Assembly: GCA_026826555.1 (NCBI GenBank)
Contig: JAKSZT010038899.1
Coordinates: 820,791 to 884,790 of the forward strand
DNA: 64,000 bases
Source of the DNA: Tolypeutes matacus
Taxonomy: Eukaryota > Chordata > Mammalia > Cingulata > Chlamyphoridae
Direction of reading: 5' to 3'
Below, piece by piece: positions 48,216-60,330 of this stretch. How positions within the stretch are numbered: position 1 is the stretch's first letter; the number at the start of each line of letters is the position of its first letter. The notes beneath the pieces were generated by a model. It made no database searches. It had not been told where the DNA came from and saw nothing but the letters and a program-made list of their open reading frames with translations. Made by a program: the position numbers and the translations under genes.

Positions 48216-50954
48216 TTCATTTTAAAAAGAGTTTATTGATATATACCATTCATGCATGAACATACATAAATATAAATAAGTAAATAGTAAAAGTTTTGAA
48301 CTTACAAAAAAATGCTTAACATCATGCGGAGCTCCCATACATCACCCCATCACCAATACCTTACATTATTGTGAGACATTTGTAACAAATTTTGAAAGAA
48401 CATTGTCAAAATATTACAACTAACTATAGTTCATATCCCACATTTGGTGTATTTTCCCCCAATGCTCTCTATTTTATTATTCATAAACCACCCAATTTAT
48501 CTAAAGTGACCAATCAGTGGGATTTTGTAAAATCACTGAGTTGTGCATTCATCAGTTCAATCAATATTAGAGAATTTTCCTTACTTCAAAGAAAATGAAA
48601 CAAAAAAAGCCCAAAATACCTAATATAATACCCATATATTAGTGCTACTTATTACAACTCCTAAGATGTGCTTTCACCTTTTAAATTTATTTCCAAACCT
48701 TTACAAACATTTTTTTACCAATTCTGCACAGTTTAAACCTCAGCTTTGCATTCTATAACCATATTATTTTTTTGTGATGACTTATAATCTAGCTATTAAC
48801 TCCATAAGTTTGATCATTATATTTAGTTCATAATTGAAAAGTCATACAATATTTGTCCTTTTGTGCTTGGCTTGCTTCTGTAAACATAATGTCCTCCAGT
48901 TTTATCCACCTTGTCATATGTGTCACTTCATTTCTCTAACAGTAGCTGCATAATATTCTATCATGTGTACATAATTTTTTATCCATTCTTCAGTTAATGG
49001 ATACCTGGATGTTCCCCCCTTTTGGCAATTGTGAATAATGTCACTATGAACACCGGTGTACAGATGTCTGTTTGTGTCACTTCTCTAAGTTTTTCTGGGT
49101 ATATACTTAGTAGTGGTATCACCAGGTCATATGGTAGGTCTATATCTAACTTCCTTAGGAAATGCCAAACTCCCTCAGCAACTGTACCATCCCACATTCC
49201 CACCAGCAGGGAATAATATCATATCTCTCTACATCCTCTCCAGCACTTGTAGTTTTCTGTTTTGATAATAGTGTTCAAGTCCAGGGAGCGAGAGTCCTCC
49301 AATTGTACTCTTCTTTATAAGGATGTGTTGAGCTATTTGGAACATTTTTTCCTTCCAAATAAATTTAATAGTTGACTTTTCTATTTTTTTTTAAATAGGC
49401 TTTTTGAATTTTGATTGGTATTGCATTGAATCTACAGTTTAATTTGAATAGGATTGACAGTCTTCCAACCCAAGAACTCGGAATGTCCATCCATTTGTTT
49501 AGGTTCTTTTTATTTCCTTTAGCATTGTTTTGTAGTTTTCTGAATACAGATCTTTTACATTCTTGGTTAAATTAATTCTTAGATATTTGAGAATTTTTGT
49601 TGCTATTGTAAATTGAATTTTTTTTCTTGACTTCCTCCTCAGCTGGCTCATTACCCGTGTACAAATGTTCCTGATTTTTGAGTGTTGATCCTGTATTCTG
49701 CCACTTTTCTGAGCTCATTTATTACCTCAAGTAGCTTTGTTGTAGATATTTCAGGAATTTCTAAATATTCGATCATGCCATCTGTGAACAATGAGAGGTT
49801 TATTTCCTCTTTTCCAATTTGAATGTATTTTATTACTTTTTCTTGCCTAATTGCTATAAATAGAACTTCTAGCACAATGTTGAATAACAGTGGTGATAGT
49901 GGGCATCCTTGTCTTTTTCCTGAAAGGGCAAGCTTTCAAATTCTCCCCACTGAGTACTATGTTGGCTGTGGGATTTTCATATATGCCCTTTACTATGTTG
50001 AGGAACTTTCTTTCTAAAATTATTTTTTGAAGTGTTTTTTTATCAAAAACATTGCTGGATTTTGTTAAATGACTTTCCTGCATCAATCAAGATGATCATT
50101 TATTTTTTTCCCTTCTACTTGTTAATATGGTATATGTCATTAATTGATTTTCTTATGTTGAAACACCCTTTTACACCAGGAGTGAAACCCACTTGATTGT
50201 GGTGTATAATTGCTTTTATATGCTGTTTGATTTGATTGGGTTTGCAAGCAGTTTGAGAATTTTTTGCAACTATGTTCATTAGTAATTTTCTTCTGTAATT
50301 TTCTTGTAGGATATTTATCCTCCTATGTCATTAGGGTGATGTTGTATTCATAAAATAAGTTGGGTAATTTTCCCTCCCTTTCAATTTTTTGTAAGACATT
50401 AACAGGATTGGTATTAATTCTTGAAGTATGTGGTTGAAATTACCTGTGAAGCCATCTGGTCCTAGTCTTTTATTGGTAGGAGAATTTTGACAACTGATTC
50501 AATCTCTTTCCTTGTGATTGGTTTTTTGAGTTCCTGTATTTCTTGTAGAGTCAATGTAGCTTGTTTGTACATGTCTAGTAATTTGTCCATTTCATCTAGG
50601 TTTTCTAACTTGTTGGCATACAGTTTCTCATTAAATGCTCTTACGATCCTTTCTATTTCTGTGGGGTCAGTCAAAAAGTCTCCCATTTATTTATGATTTT
50701 ATTTATCTTCATCTTCTCTTTTTTTTTTTCTTTCTTAATCTTGCTAAGGGTTTGTATACTTTATTGATCTCCTCAAAGAACCAGCATTTTGTTTTGTTCA
50801 TTTTCTCTATCTTTTGTTCTTAATTTCATTTATTCCTGCTCTAATCCTTGTTACTTCCTTATTTCTTCTTGCTTTGAGATTGTTTTGCTGTTCTTTTTCT
50901 AGTTTCTCCCATTTTTCTGCATCTCTTATCACTTTTTTGCATTTAATGTCTGTG

Positions 50955-51053
50955 CTGGGGGAGCAGATGTAACTCAAGTGATTGAGTGTCTGCTTGTCAT
51001 GTAAAAGTTTCTGGGATCAATCCCCAATATCTCCTTTAAAAAAGTTTTTTAAA
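50955..51053 (+). mobile_element. tRNA-derived SINE (DAS-like)
   Basis: GGGGGAGCAGATGTAACTCA with A-box-like AACTCAAGTGATTGAGTG and B-box-like GGGATCAATCCCC (51013-51025), then an A/T-rich tail. Flanks AATGTCTGTG (50945-50954) and AAGTCTGTG (51055-51063) form a short target duplication within antisense L1 ORF2. Confidence 0.75.
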
Positions 51054-51240
51054 AAAGTCTGTGTTGTCTGATGCCAGTATTTTGCTACTCCTGCTCTCTT
51101 TTGGTTACCATTTGCAAGAAATATCTTTTTCCAACCTATCACTTTCAATCTATTTGTATCCTTGTGGCTAAGATGAGTCTCCTGCAGGCAACATATGGAT
51201 GACTCATATTTTCCATTTGTTCTGTCAGCCTATGTCTTTT

Positions 51241-51636
51241 TAAAAAGATTTATTTTATTTATTTATTTCTCTCTCCCCTCATTGTTTGTGCTCTCTGTCT
51301 GCTCTCTGTGTCTGTTTGTTGTGTCCTCTCTGTGTCTGCTCATCTTATTTTTTTGGAGGCACTGGGAACTGAACTCAGGACCTCCCATGTGGGATGGAGG
51401 CACACAATTGCTTGAGCCACCTCCAATCTCTGCTTATTGTGTCTTTCACTGTGTTTCCTCATTGTGTCTCCTTGTTGAATCATCTCTTTGCATCATCTTG
51501 TTGCATCAGCTAACCTCACCGCCCATTCTGTCAGCTTGCTATCTTGCTTGTCTTCTTTTAGAGGCACCAGGAACAGAACCTAGGATGCTCCATGGGATAA
51601 GTGGACACCCAATTGCTTGAGCCATGTCCTCTTCCC
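51241..51636 (-). mobile_element. Dimeric tRNA-derived SINE (DAS-like composite)
   Basis: Two similar tRNA-like heads in reverse orientation: GGCACTGGGAACTGAACTCA...TTGCTTGAGCC (about 51358-51420) and GGCACCAGGAACAGAACCTA...TTGCTTGAGCC (about 51562-51624). They are separated and preceded by CT/TG-rich linkers (GCTCTCTGTGTCTGTTTG). Flanks AGCCTATGTCTTTT (51227-51240) and AGCCTGTCTTTT (51637-51648) are a target duplication. The composite layout with a CT-rich linker resembles the larger armadillo DAS subfamily. Confidence 0.75.
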
Positions 51637-52699
51637 AGCCTGTCTTTTGATTGGGGATTTTAATCTATAAACATTCACTGTTATTACTGTAAAAGTGTTA
51701 TTTCATCCATTTTATCCTTTGGCTTTCATATGTCATATATTTTTTTGTCCATCTTTTAACCTTTTTGCTTACCCTTTCTGGTACTCCTCTCTTCTACCTC
51801 CAAGTGTCTCTTTCTTGTCCTTTCTTTTCTAGCTGCAGAAGTCCCTTTAATGTTTTCTGCAGAGCTTAATACTTGTTTATGAATTCTCTTAGTTTCTGTT
51901 TATCTGTGAATATTTTAAGCTCACTGTTTTGTCACATAAATCTTGGCTTTAAGTTTTTCTTTTTCAGAACCATAATTAAATCATACCACTACCTTCTTGC
52001 CTCCATGGTTTCTGGAAAGAAATCTGCACTTAGTCTTATTGGATGTCCCTAGCATGTGATGTTTTGCTTTTCCTTGCTGCTTTCAGAATTTTCTCTTTAT
52101 CTTTGGCATTTGGCATTCTGCATATTATGTGTCTTGTTGTAGGTTTATTTGCATTTATTCTAATTGGAGTAGACTGTGATTCTTGGACATGTATACTCAC
52201 ATCTTTCAGGAGAGTTGTGAAACTTTTGGCTATTATTTCCTCAAAAATTCTTTCTAGTCCCTTTTTTCCTACTCATCTCCTTCTAAATCTCCCATAACAT
52301 GTATGTTGCTGCACTTCATGTTATAATTCAACTTCCTGGGCCCCTGCTCAATGTTTTCCATTCTTTTCTCTCTCTGATTTTCTTTCTCTTCAATTTCAGT
52401 TTTTCTTTCCTCTACATCACTGGTTTTTTCTTCCAGAATTCAAATCTGCTGTTGTGTGTCTCTATTGTATTTTTAATCTCATTTTTTGAGCCTTTCATTC
52501 CCATAGCTCTGTTGTTTTTCTAGTCAAGATTTCAAATTTTTCTTTGAACTCTCTCAGAGTTTCTTAATGATTTTTAAAATTTCTTTAGCCATGTTGCCTT
52601 TCAACTCCATGATTTGATTTAGGAGATTTTTATGAACCTCATTTATTAGCTGTTACAAGGCCTGTGTCTCATCTGGAGCTTTGATTTTTTTCCTTTGCC

Positions 52700-53705
52700 T
52701 GAGTCATATCTTTTTTTTATCTTTGTATGGTTTGTAATGTTTTTGCTGAAGTATAGGATTCTGATTATAATGCTAAGTTTACTCTGATGTTCAGTTTATC
52801 TCTTGCCTGTGGATTTACTGTTAAGTGGCTGTGTGCTACCACTCTTATTTGACTCTTGGTTTAACTTGTTCTAGATATTTAGGATTGTCCCTGTTTAACT
52901 GCTCAAACAAGGGCTAAGGACCTAATAATGGGGTGCAGGCCAGTTTCCAAGGGGCTTAGAGAGGGCGGCAGTAAAGGCATATGCTTGCCTCATTTATTAT
53001 TTTTCTTCTCCATGCATGTTTCTAGTTTGGCCAGCAGATGGTGGTCTTTGGCAGACATCTCAGTTCAGAACTCAGATGCAAGTAGGGAGTGAATTCAATA
53101 TAACTCCTCAGGTAGATGGGTGGTGTAGAAGCAATGTCCTCAGCAAACTGTCAGAGACTGTTCTCCACCCTTGGCTGGACACACCTTCCCTCCCTTTGCC
53201 TCTTCAGCAGTCAGTTTGGGGCAGTAGGGAGAGTGATTGAGAAGGCAAATTATCTTTAGTTCTCTGTAGATCTCAGGGCAATGTCACAGCCCTACCCAGC
53301 CTGGAAGTATGTGACACCTCTAATGCAGCAGACCAAGTTTGCTGGTCAAAATCTGAATTTGCTGTAGGTGGTGTCTCTCCATCTCCCTTTTCTTGGGTAA
53401 GAGGACCCTTGCAACTCCCTCAGTCCACAGCCACTGCAGTCCACAGTTGCTGCAGTCCACAGACTGCTATTTGCTCTGTAGGTGAGGGCACAAGTTTTTG
53501 CTGCTGCTTTTGCAGCTCTACTCACTGAATTTTTCAGCCAGCTGACACTTCTTTCCTTCATGCCTCTCTCTTCTAATTGGTGTCTCACCCTCTCCTGGTG
53601 TCCTGAGCCCAAGAGCAGCACTCCAGATGGTCTCTGCCTCTGCTCTAGCTATATTTTCTGGGAGAAAACTGATCCCTCCACCTCTCTAATGCACCATTTT
53701 CCTGG
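52700..53705 (-). promoter_or_regulatory. L1 5' UTR remnant
   Basis: GC-richer sequence upstream of the antisense ORF1 relic, with CCACAGTTGCTGCAGTCCAC-type short repeats near 53430-53465 (three CAGTCCACAG units). Assigned by position between ORF1 and the resumed older L1. Confidence 0.5.
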
Positions 53706-53900
53706 AAGTTCTATAGCATTCTCTTATAAACATTTTTATTATTGTAAGGTTAGTAATGACATTACCATTTTCCATTCTGATTTTAGTTATTTGCTTCTTT
53801 TCTATTTTTTTCTGAGTCTAGCTAAAGGAATGTGAATTTTTTTTTCAAAGATCCAACTTGTTACCACTCTTTTAAGTGGCTGAGGCTGTGCAATTCAGGA
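53706..53900 (-). mobile_element. Old L1M ORF2, right part
   Basis: TTATTGTAAGGTTAGTAATG, TTTTAGTTATTTGCTTCTTT and TCAAAGATCCAACTTGTTAC continue the antisense ORF2 interrupted at 48215 (RT N-terminal spacer region). Beyond 53900 the similarity fades. Confidence 0.6.
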
Positions 53901-55022
53901 TGTTGTCCTCTTCTTGGAAGTGTAAACCTGCAGTTTGTTCCGAGATCTTCTTCCTCCTCCATCTTTCTCCACACTCATCAATGTTCAGTTGTTACCATTA
54001 ATTTATGCATCAGCACCCCAGATTTCTTTTAGTTTATGTAAGGATGGTGTGTACACTTATTTCAAAATTTCCTGCTTGTTTGCTTGTTTTCACCATTTCT
54101 TCAGGCCATAATATCATGTATAAACATTTTAAAAATTAACATTTAAAAAATAATGGTGCCCATAAACATACAATTTACAAATAAGGCCCCCAAGCATCTA
54201 TATTTTTTCACATTCTCCACTTGATTCTGATATACATCCAAGTTCAACAGCAACTGACCTACAGCACCTATTTTCAACTTAAATCTAATTCTTTCTGCTA
54301 TTTTAGTTCAGAAATGGTCCTGAAATAATTAGAAAACATATTTCTATTCTCAAGTATTTTAATAAGTTACAAAATATAATTACATTTTCAAAATGTACTC
54401 CAATAATTTCTGACATATGTGAACCTTTCTACATTTGCAATAATGACTTTGAGGATCATCCTATTCTGCACTTGAACTCTCAGATTTGTAATTTATTTTA
54501 TGGTACTCCAATACTTGTGCACTTATAGTAAGTTATATTTTCACAGAATTAATCTTGTTTTGTTATATATTCCATGACATCTGGAATGATTTTCCACTAG
54601 TTTCCACTAGGCTTTTTGTCACTGCATCAGGGAACACTAATAACACATGTCCCTTACACTGAATCTAGTTAATTTTCCTACATCAATTTTGATAAAATTC
54701 TGGCTTCACAAAAATGAATGGGTGGAAGGGTAATTATGGCCTTGTGAAATAGGAACATGTGTCATGTATGTTTATGTTTGTTTACTGGAGCATTTTCGTA
54801 TGCAAAGTACAGTGTTATGTGATTAACTTGAATCATATCATTTATTTTATCTAATAGTTCCTCATAAAAAACTCTATTAGGTATGCAATAGTTGAATGCA
54901 TAGTCAAAAGATTTTCAGGAGCTATATACTTGTACAGGACTGGAACAATTGCTACATCCCTGAGGTGAGTGTCTCTAAGCCTTTCCCTCTCAGAACACCA
55001 TGGAGCCTCTGTGGTTGGCTGC
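53900..55022. other. Unannotated sequence, possible MIR scrap
   Basis: No gene seen. Bases 54800-54890 (TGATTAACTTGAATCATATC... CTATTAGGTATGCAATAG) vaguely follow the MIR core order. The rest shows nothing identifiable. Confidence 0.3.
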
Positions 55023-55610
55023 TGTAGCAGTTCAGCATTATTTATGAATTCCAAAATTAGATATTGGATTATGTTTGTAAACCAATCTGTCCCTCAGGAC
55101 ATATTAGATTATTTTGGATTCAGAGGTTTATTTGATTAAATAATAATTGAGGCTTTGATTGGGTCACATCAGTAGGACATTCAGTCCCCATGCCCTTGGT
55201 GGGCAGGGGCTCACAGAGAAAGTTTACCACATAGAAGTGAGGTTGGAGGTTTTGAACTAGAACCGTGGGAAGTAAGCACACAGAGGAGGTTGGTTTTGAG
55301 GAAAGAGAAAAAGCCCTAGGAAAAGAAACAAGCCATTTGCCTGATTGTCTACAGCTGTCCTTGTGGGGCTAGCAAAGGAGCTGAGTCCAGAGAGAAGCAA
55401 GCCCTGGGAAGAGAGGAACCTAGGAAATCTGAACCCTCACAGACTTCAGAAGCCATTTTGCTTGAACACATGGCAATCAACTTTGGTGTGGGAAGTAACT
55501 TACACTTCATGGCCTTGTAAATGTAATCTTCTACCCCAAATAAATACCCTTTATAAAAGCCAACAGATTTCTGGTATTTTACATCAGCATCCCTTTGACT
55601 GACTAATACA
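55023..55610 (+). mobile_element. Solo LTR-like element
   Basis: A 588 bp element starting TGTAGCAG and ending CTAATACA, i.e. TG...CA with inverted TGTA/TACA ends. It has AATAAATA at about 55538 followed by CCCTTTATAAAAGCCAACAG. Flanks GCTGC and GCTCC could be a 5 bp duplication with one mismatch. The interior is non-coding. It contains the motif pair AAGCCAACAGATTTCTGG, whose reverse complement resembles the start of the copies at 47.5 and 57.9 kb. The ERVL/MaLR class is suggested only by the 5 bp duplication. Confidence 0.5.
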
Positions 55611-56865
55611 GCTCCTTTACTCCAAATCTCAGCCTTCAGTCCACCCTGAATGTCAAGCTTGCTGTTAAAGCCCCTTCCTCAGGCCCAGCCCTGACTGTGC
55701 ACCTCCCAGGCTCAGGCAGGATTCATGGCCCTTTGACTACAATCAAACTCTAAAACACATAAATTTCTTGATTCTTAAACTTGGTTTTCAGGGTCACTGT
55801 CTTGATTTATCTTCCCTTTCCAGCATCACCTCTACTGCTTCCCAGCATTTTACCTGTGCCCTAGTCATACTGTTCTCCATGCACATCTATCAACCCTCTC
55901 TGTCCTGGCCTTCTAGGCTGAACTGAAGACCTGCCTTCCTTGAGCATTGGAATTCCCACCATCCATTACTCAAATCCACATCATGGAAGTTTGACCTGAA
56001 TGGAACTTCTTGAGCCAGGGATTATAGTTGGAAATCCCAAAGATGTCCATGAAGAAAATGCTAAAATGGTGGGCAGGTTTTAGTACCACCCTCCCAAAGT
56101 ACTGTTTTCTGCTCATCACAAGGAAAGGCCAAGCTCAGGGCTGCAGAAGCAGCATGCTATGGAAGAAAGGGCACTGGGATGGCAGTCAGGGCATAGGGCC
56201 CTTGTTTGTTTCCTCCAAGTGATGCCTAACTGGATGTGATGTCACTGAAGGGGGATAGAGATGAGGGAGCATCATATTAATCCCAAACAAGCACTTGATA
56301 TGGTGCCTGGCTCTGCCCCCACCTCTCTGCCCCTGTTTCTGGGAACAAAGTTAACAGATTCTGTTTAGTAAAATTTCTTTTAACCTGAAAAAGACAAAAG
56401 ACAGATTAACAAATTATAGAACCATTATTTAAAAATTTTTGTCTAGGCACATTTATTTTATTTAATCCTAAAAACAAACAGAATTGTTTCTTCAGTGTTC
56501 AGAAACATGAATAAACAATCACAAATTGGTTAAATGATATGACCAAGTTGTCTTTGTTAAAGAAGAAATTGGGAAGGAAAAAAAAAGCCTGATCATATTC
56601 ACATCTCATAAAACTCAATTCCATATCTTTCTTTGACATTCAGGATTGATATAACATACATTTAACTTTTGCTATAATAATGAAATATTACTGTTTACTA
56701 TAATCTATAAGTTACATTAGTGGTATTTTTCCCGTGTAGCACCATATTCTTAACACCTTGTAATAGAGGGACATTCTTGTATTTGTCTTATTAACCACAA
56801 TCCTCACATACCACCAAAATCCCAGCTGCCTGGTCAGGAGGAAATACAGACTCCCATATCATGGA
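55611..56865. other. Unannotated sequence with a possible MIR scrap
   Basis: No gene recognised. 56145-56200 (GCAGCATGCTATGGAAGAAA... GGATGGCAGTCAGGGC) resembles the 5' part of a MIR. The ORF at 56028-56222 falls across it and is not a gene. Confidence 0.35.
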
Positions 56866-56985
56866 GGGAAAAGCACTCAGCCTGAGTATGAATGGTTCTG
56901 GGTTCTGATCTGCTGGAACCTGAAGCAGCTAATTGACCTTTATTTTTCTCATCTTATGAATGGAGAAAATTTGTGAAGCTCACTG
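56866..56985 (+). repeat. MIR SINE fossil
   Basis: AGTATGAATGGTTCTGGGTT, GGAACCTGAAGCAGCTAATT and TTTTTCTCATCTTATGAATG match MIR in order ('gagtcaggagacctgggttc ... ttgacc ... tttcctcatctgtaaaatg'). Confidence 0.65.
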
Positions 56986-57479
56986 GGAAATTGCTCCTCA
57001 CACAGGCTCTCAACACAAGCATGTGCTCTTATAACACAGCTAACAAAATGATTTGAAAGTAATGTTATTTTATATCACTCCAGAACTTCAAATTCTATTT
57101 TTAAAGCTGAGAAACTTTTTGTGCTGGAGACTGTATTGTACTACCTCTTGCCACAAGTCACTGACAGCTTGGAGTCCCAGTCTGAGTGCTTGTCTCCAAC
57201 CATCCTGCTGCTTCATACTGCTGCCACTAATTGTACCTTCCTCTTGCAAGAGCCCCCAACCAGTGTGATAGTGAATAATCCTAGAGTACAGGTGAGAATT
57301 TCACCATGAGGCCATTCAGACACACATGAGGAGTTGGGGGAGGCCTTGGTCCCATCTTTCAGAAGGCAACTTTCTCTATCAATGGTTTTCTGACCACATG
57401 CTGTGCCTTCACCACAACCCAACAGGTCCTGGACCTGTGGTTACAAAGGTGAGCCCCTGACACCCCATGGAACAATGGC

Positions 57480-57615
57480 AATATAGCCAGCCACTAGCTG
57501 GGTGCCTTGGGAATGTCAGTTCACCATCTAGCCTCATTTTGCCCCTCTGAAATGTGAGAAAGCAAGAGGACCAACTTATAAACATATTGTAAGGACTAAA
57601 TCAGATAAGCAATGG
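57480..57615 (+). repeat. MIR SINE fossil
   Basis: CCACTAGCTGGGTGCCTTGG, CATCTAGCCTCATTTTGCCC, CTGAAATGTGAGAAAGCAAG and AAGGACTAAATCAGATA correspond to the MIR core through its 3' part. Confidence 0.75.
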
Positions 57616-57904
57616 AAATTTCGATCTCATACCTGGTTCTCTGGGAAGGACTCCTGGAGAGCAGAGGGTTTTTATATGTTTATCATACCTTCCTTTTCCT
57701 TCTGAAGAGAATCACAACTAAAGCTTTCATGGACCATTTGTCCAGTTGTAAAGAATGTGTGAGATTCTACCTGGGGATTCCCTGTCCTCATTTTATCCAG
57801 TTCATGGAGCACAAGGGGCTTGGGTTAATTTCCAAGGCAAACTCAGTTACCTGGGAAGGTTCTAGTTAATACTCATTTAATAAAATAGACAAAAAAATAT
57901 ATGT

Positions 57905-58460
57905 AGAGTCTATTGAATTTGTTTTAGTTTACTAAAACTAAAGGCTACAAATGCAACATACCAGAAGTGAGTTGGCTTCTACAATAGGATTTATTAGATT
58001 AAAAACTTAAATGAAGCTGAGAAAAATACCCAAATCATGGCATCAGGTGAAACTTTCCCCAAAGATCAGATATAGGCAATTCTGGACTCTTTCCACATCA
58101 CAAGGCATATTGGTGGCTCTGCTGGTCTCTGCCTTCTTCTCCAGGCTCCCATATCCCAAAGCTCATCTGTGTGTATATCAAGCACCTGGCAGGGTATGCT
58201 CATCTCTCCCCTTTCCTCCCAGCCTCCTTGCTTCAACTTTGGGCTGTTCTGTCTGTGGCTCTTCTCTGTTTTGGGTTCATTGATGTCAAATTCTAGAAGC
58301 TTCTCTCTGTCTCTGACACTTTTTCCTGTCTGTGGCTTTTTATTCCTGTTTATAAAGGAGTTCAGTGAGAGGATTAAAACCTATACTGGGGATGTTATAA
58401 GAAGATTGCATCTTTGTAGATTGGCACTCCCCAGATCTCTCACAAAAATTGGCTGAGAAG
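57905..58460 (-). mobile_element. LTR-like repeat, family A
   Basis: TTGTTTTAGTTTACTAAAAC, ACATACCAGAAGTGAGTTGG and CTACAATAGGATTTATTAGA match the start of the 47.5 kb copy. The CT-rich middle (58120-58340) and the end TTTATAAAGGAGTTCAGTGA (58352) follow the same layout. Non-coding; the ORFs at 58011-58456 are read-through. Confidence 0.5.
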
Positions 58461-58464
58461 GGGC

Positions 58465-60330
58465 AACATTCTACCTGAGTGAGCTATTTTGGGAACCCAC
58501 AGAGCAGGAGACATCAGGGCATTGATCTGGAGGGAACTGGACAAAGAGACAGAGAGCCCAAGGGAAACTGGGAGTTGCTAACCCCTGTGGCTGGAAACAG
58601 GGGGAAGCTAAGCCCCACCCTCAAGGTGGATAGCCACTGTGGTCTCCCTGACTCTCATCAGCCAGTGAGTGGGAGGGAGCATACTCTGGGAGTAGGATGA
58701 TTCTGGTGAAGGGTGGAGAGTAACTTCCTTTCTGTGGTTTTTGGACACCTGAGCACCTTTTGAAACTTGGGGAGGATATCAGCCAACACTGATGGAAGAA
58801 GGGAGAGGCTAATCTGCTCAGGTGGGCTGTCACACCCAGCTGCCCTGTGAGAGAGGAACTTGGGAAGGGAGAAGGTGGAGAAAGGCAACTAACTAGTCTT
58901 ACAGCTGAAAACTATTAAAATTCCAACTCCCCTAATGGAAACAGGTGATAGGAAGGTCTCAATAAGCTTGCAAAAGCATATTTAGGGTTCCCTTGGAGGA
59001 AGAGTTGTCTGGGAGAGGGCCAAGAGTGGTTTCTTTTTGGTGAGCTTGGTCAGCTGAGCCCTGTCTAAATCTCAGAAGGGACCCCAATATGACTAGGAGT
59101 GGGGAGGGAGCTTTATGCAGAAAGGCTCTCTAGCACAGCCACCCTGGTAGAGAAAGCAATTAGAATAGAAAGGGAGCATGGGCGCACAGGTGCCTAATCA
59201 GCAAGACTTTGGCAAACGGCTAAGAATCACCTGCCAGAGGGAAAGTAGGCAGCTATTTTTCTGAAAGACTAACTGACCTAAGGAGAAAGTTTAGCTCAGT
59301 GGAGGATTTCCTGTGTTGAATATACAAAGTTCCTGGTTACATTCCTGGCTTTTCTTAGAGAAGTGATCCAGCTGGTTATCAGGCACCCAGTTGATACTTT
59401 ATGACAGGGAACATATTGCCATTCTTTTTGTATTAGCTTTTATTGAATCTCTTATTTTTCTTAAAAGGGTTCCTTTTTAAAATTTAACTTAATTTACTCA
59501 CTAAAACACTGTTCAAATCCTTCAGAGGGAAGGCTACAAGGTGATTGATTGATGAACACCTGTAGCCTGAGATGCTCCTTAGGGGCCTAAGAGGGAAGGC
59601 TGTTTTTCTTTTCTTTTCTTTTTTTTCTTCTTTCTTTCTCCTGCTTTAAAAAATTAGGTGCTATTATATTGTTTCTTGTTTGTTGTTTTTCTGCTTCCTT
59701 AGTTCTCCTTTTTGTTCATTTACCAATTTTGTCTACCTTCATTATTTCTTTTCTTGCCTTCATCCTTATAACTTTTGTTTTCTGTTCTTTCATTCCACTT
59801 CTTTTTATTTAGTTTTTCTTGTTTTTATTTCTCTCTACTTCTTTTTCTGCTTTCTTTCTTATTTGTATTTTTATTCTTTTTCTCTTTCTTTTCTCTTTAC
59901 CTCTCTTCCCATAACTCCAGCCCTTTAATTCACTTTATACAGTTTTTCTCTATTCTGTTTCTCATTTCATTGTTTCTGTACCACTTTTTATTGTTATTCC
60001 TCAGCAATTCTTCCTCGAGTTAATTATTCATTTTCCTGTCTTATGCAGTTTTTCTTTTACCTTTTACTATTATTATTAATATTATCCTTTTTCTATTCTT
60101 AAACCTTTCATTTTCTCTACTCTTATTTTTTTCTCAAGGGAATATAGACAACAGCAAGGAAATAGAATAAGAGGAATGAAGTGTAAAAGTGAAAACATAC
60201 CACAGAGAAAAACAAAAAAATGAAACCCTAGAATAGAAGGAGAAGATAATCAACTGAATAAAACCATCAAAATAAACTGAGACCTAAAAACCAAACAAAA
60301 AATTACAATCTGTACTAAGAAACAGGGAAC
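58465..60330 (+). promoter_or_regulatory. L1 5' UTR with polypyrimidine tract
   Basis: Upstream of ORF1. 58465-59400 is moderately GC-rich. At 59281-59365 TTTAGCTCAGTGGAGGATTT and GTTCCTGGTTACATTCC resemble a decayed tRNA-derived SINE (weak). From about 59600 to 60130 the plus strand is almost all T and C, giving meaningless hydrophobic ORFs at 59680-60023. The large minus-strand L1 has the matching tract at 31580-32140. Confidence 0.55.

Larger units (their letters stand above)
48216..53705 (-). mobile_element. Older near-full-length L1, nested in an L1M
   Basis: In element order: 5' UTR 53705-52700, ORF1 relic about 52650-51750, ORF2 relic about 51700-48990, 3' UTR to 48216. Both outer junctions fall inside one older L1: 48205-48214 reads TATAGTAGTC and 53710-53719 reads TATAGCATTC, a likely decayed target duplication. 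Two SINEs are inserted in its ORF2. ORFs such as 50462-50686 minus (DFLTDPTEIERIVRAFNEKL) are coding remnants. Confidence 0.75.

Noticed and set aside
51013..51025. tRNA gene
   Set aside because: The B-box match belongs to a SINE head with tail and target duplication; no complete cloverleaf.
57121..57309. Possible exon (cysteine/leucine-rich ORF ending near GTGAG)
   Set aside because: No neighbouring exon, no recognised domain, and opposite-strand ORF overlap; insufficient support.
59680..60023. Phe/Leu/Ser-rich ORFs that look like membrane proteins
   Set aside because: Product of the polypyrimidine tract in the L1 5' UTR.
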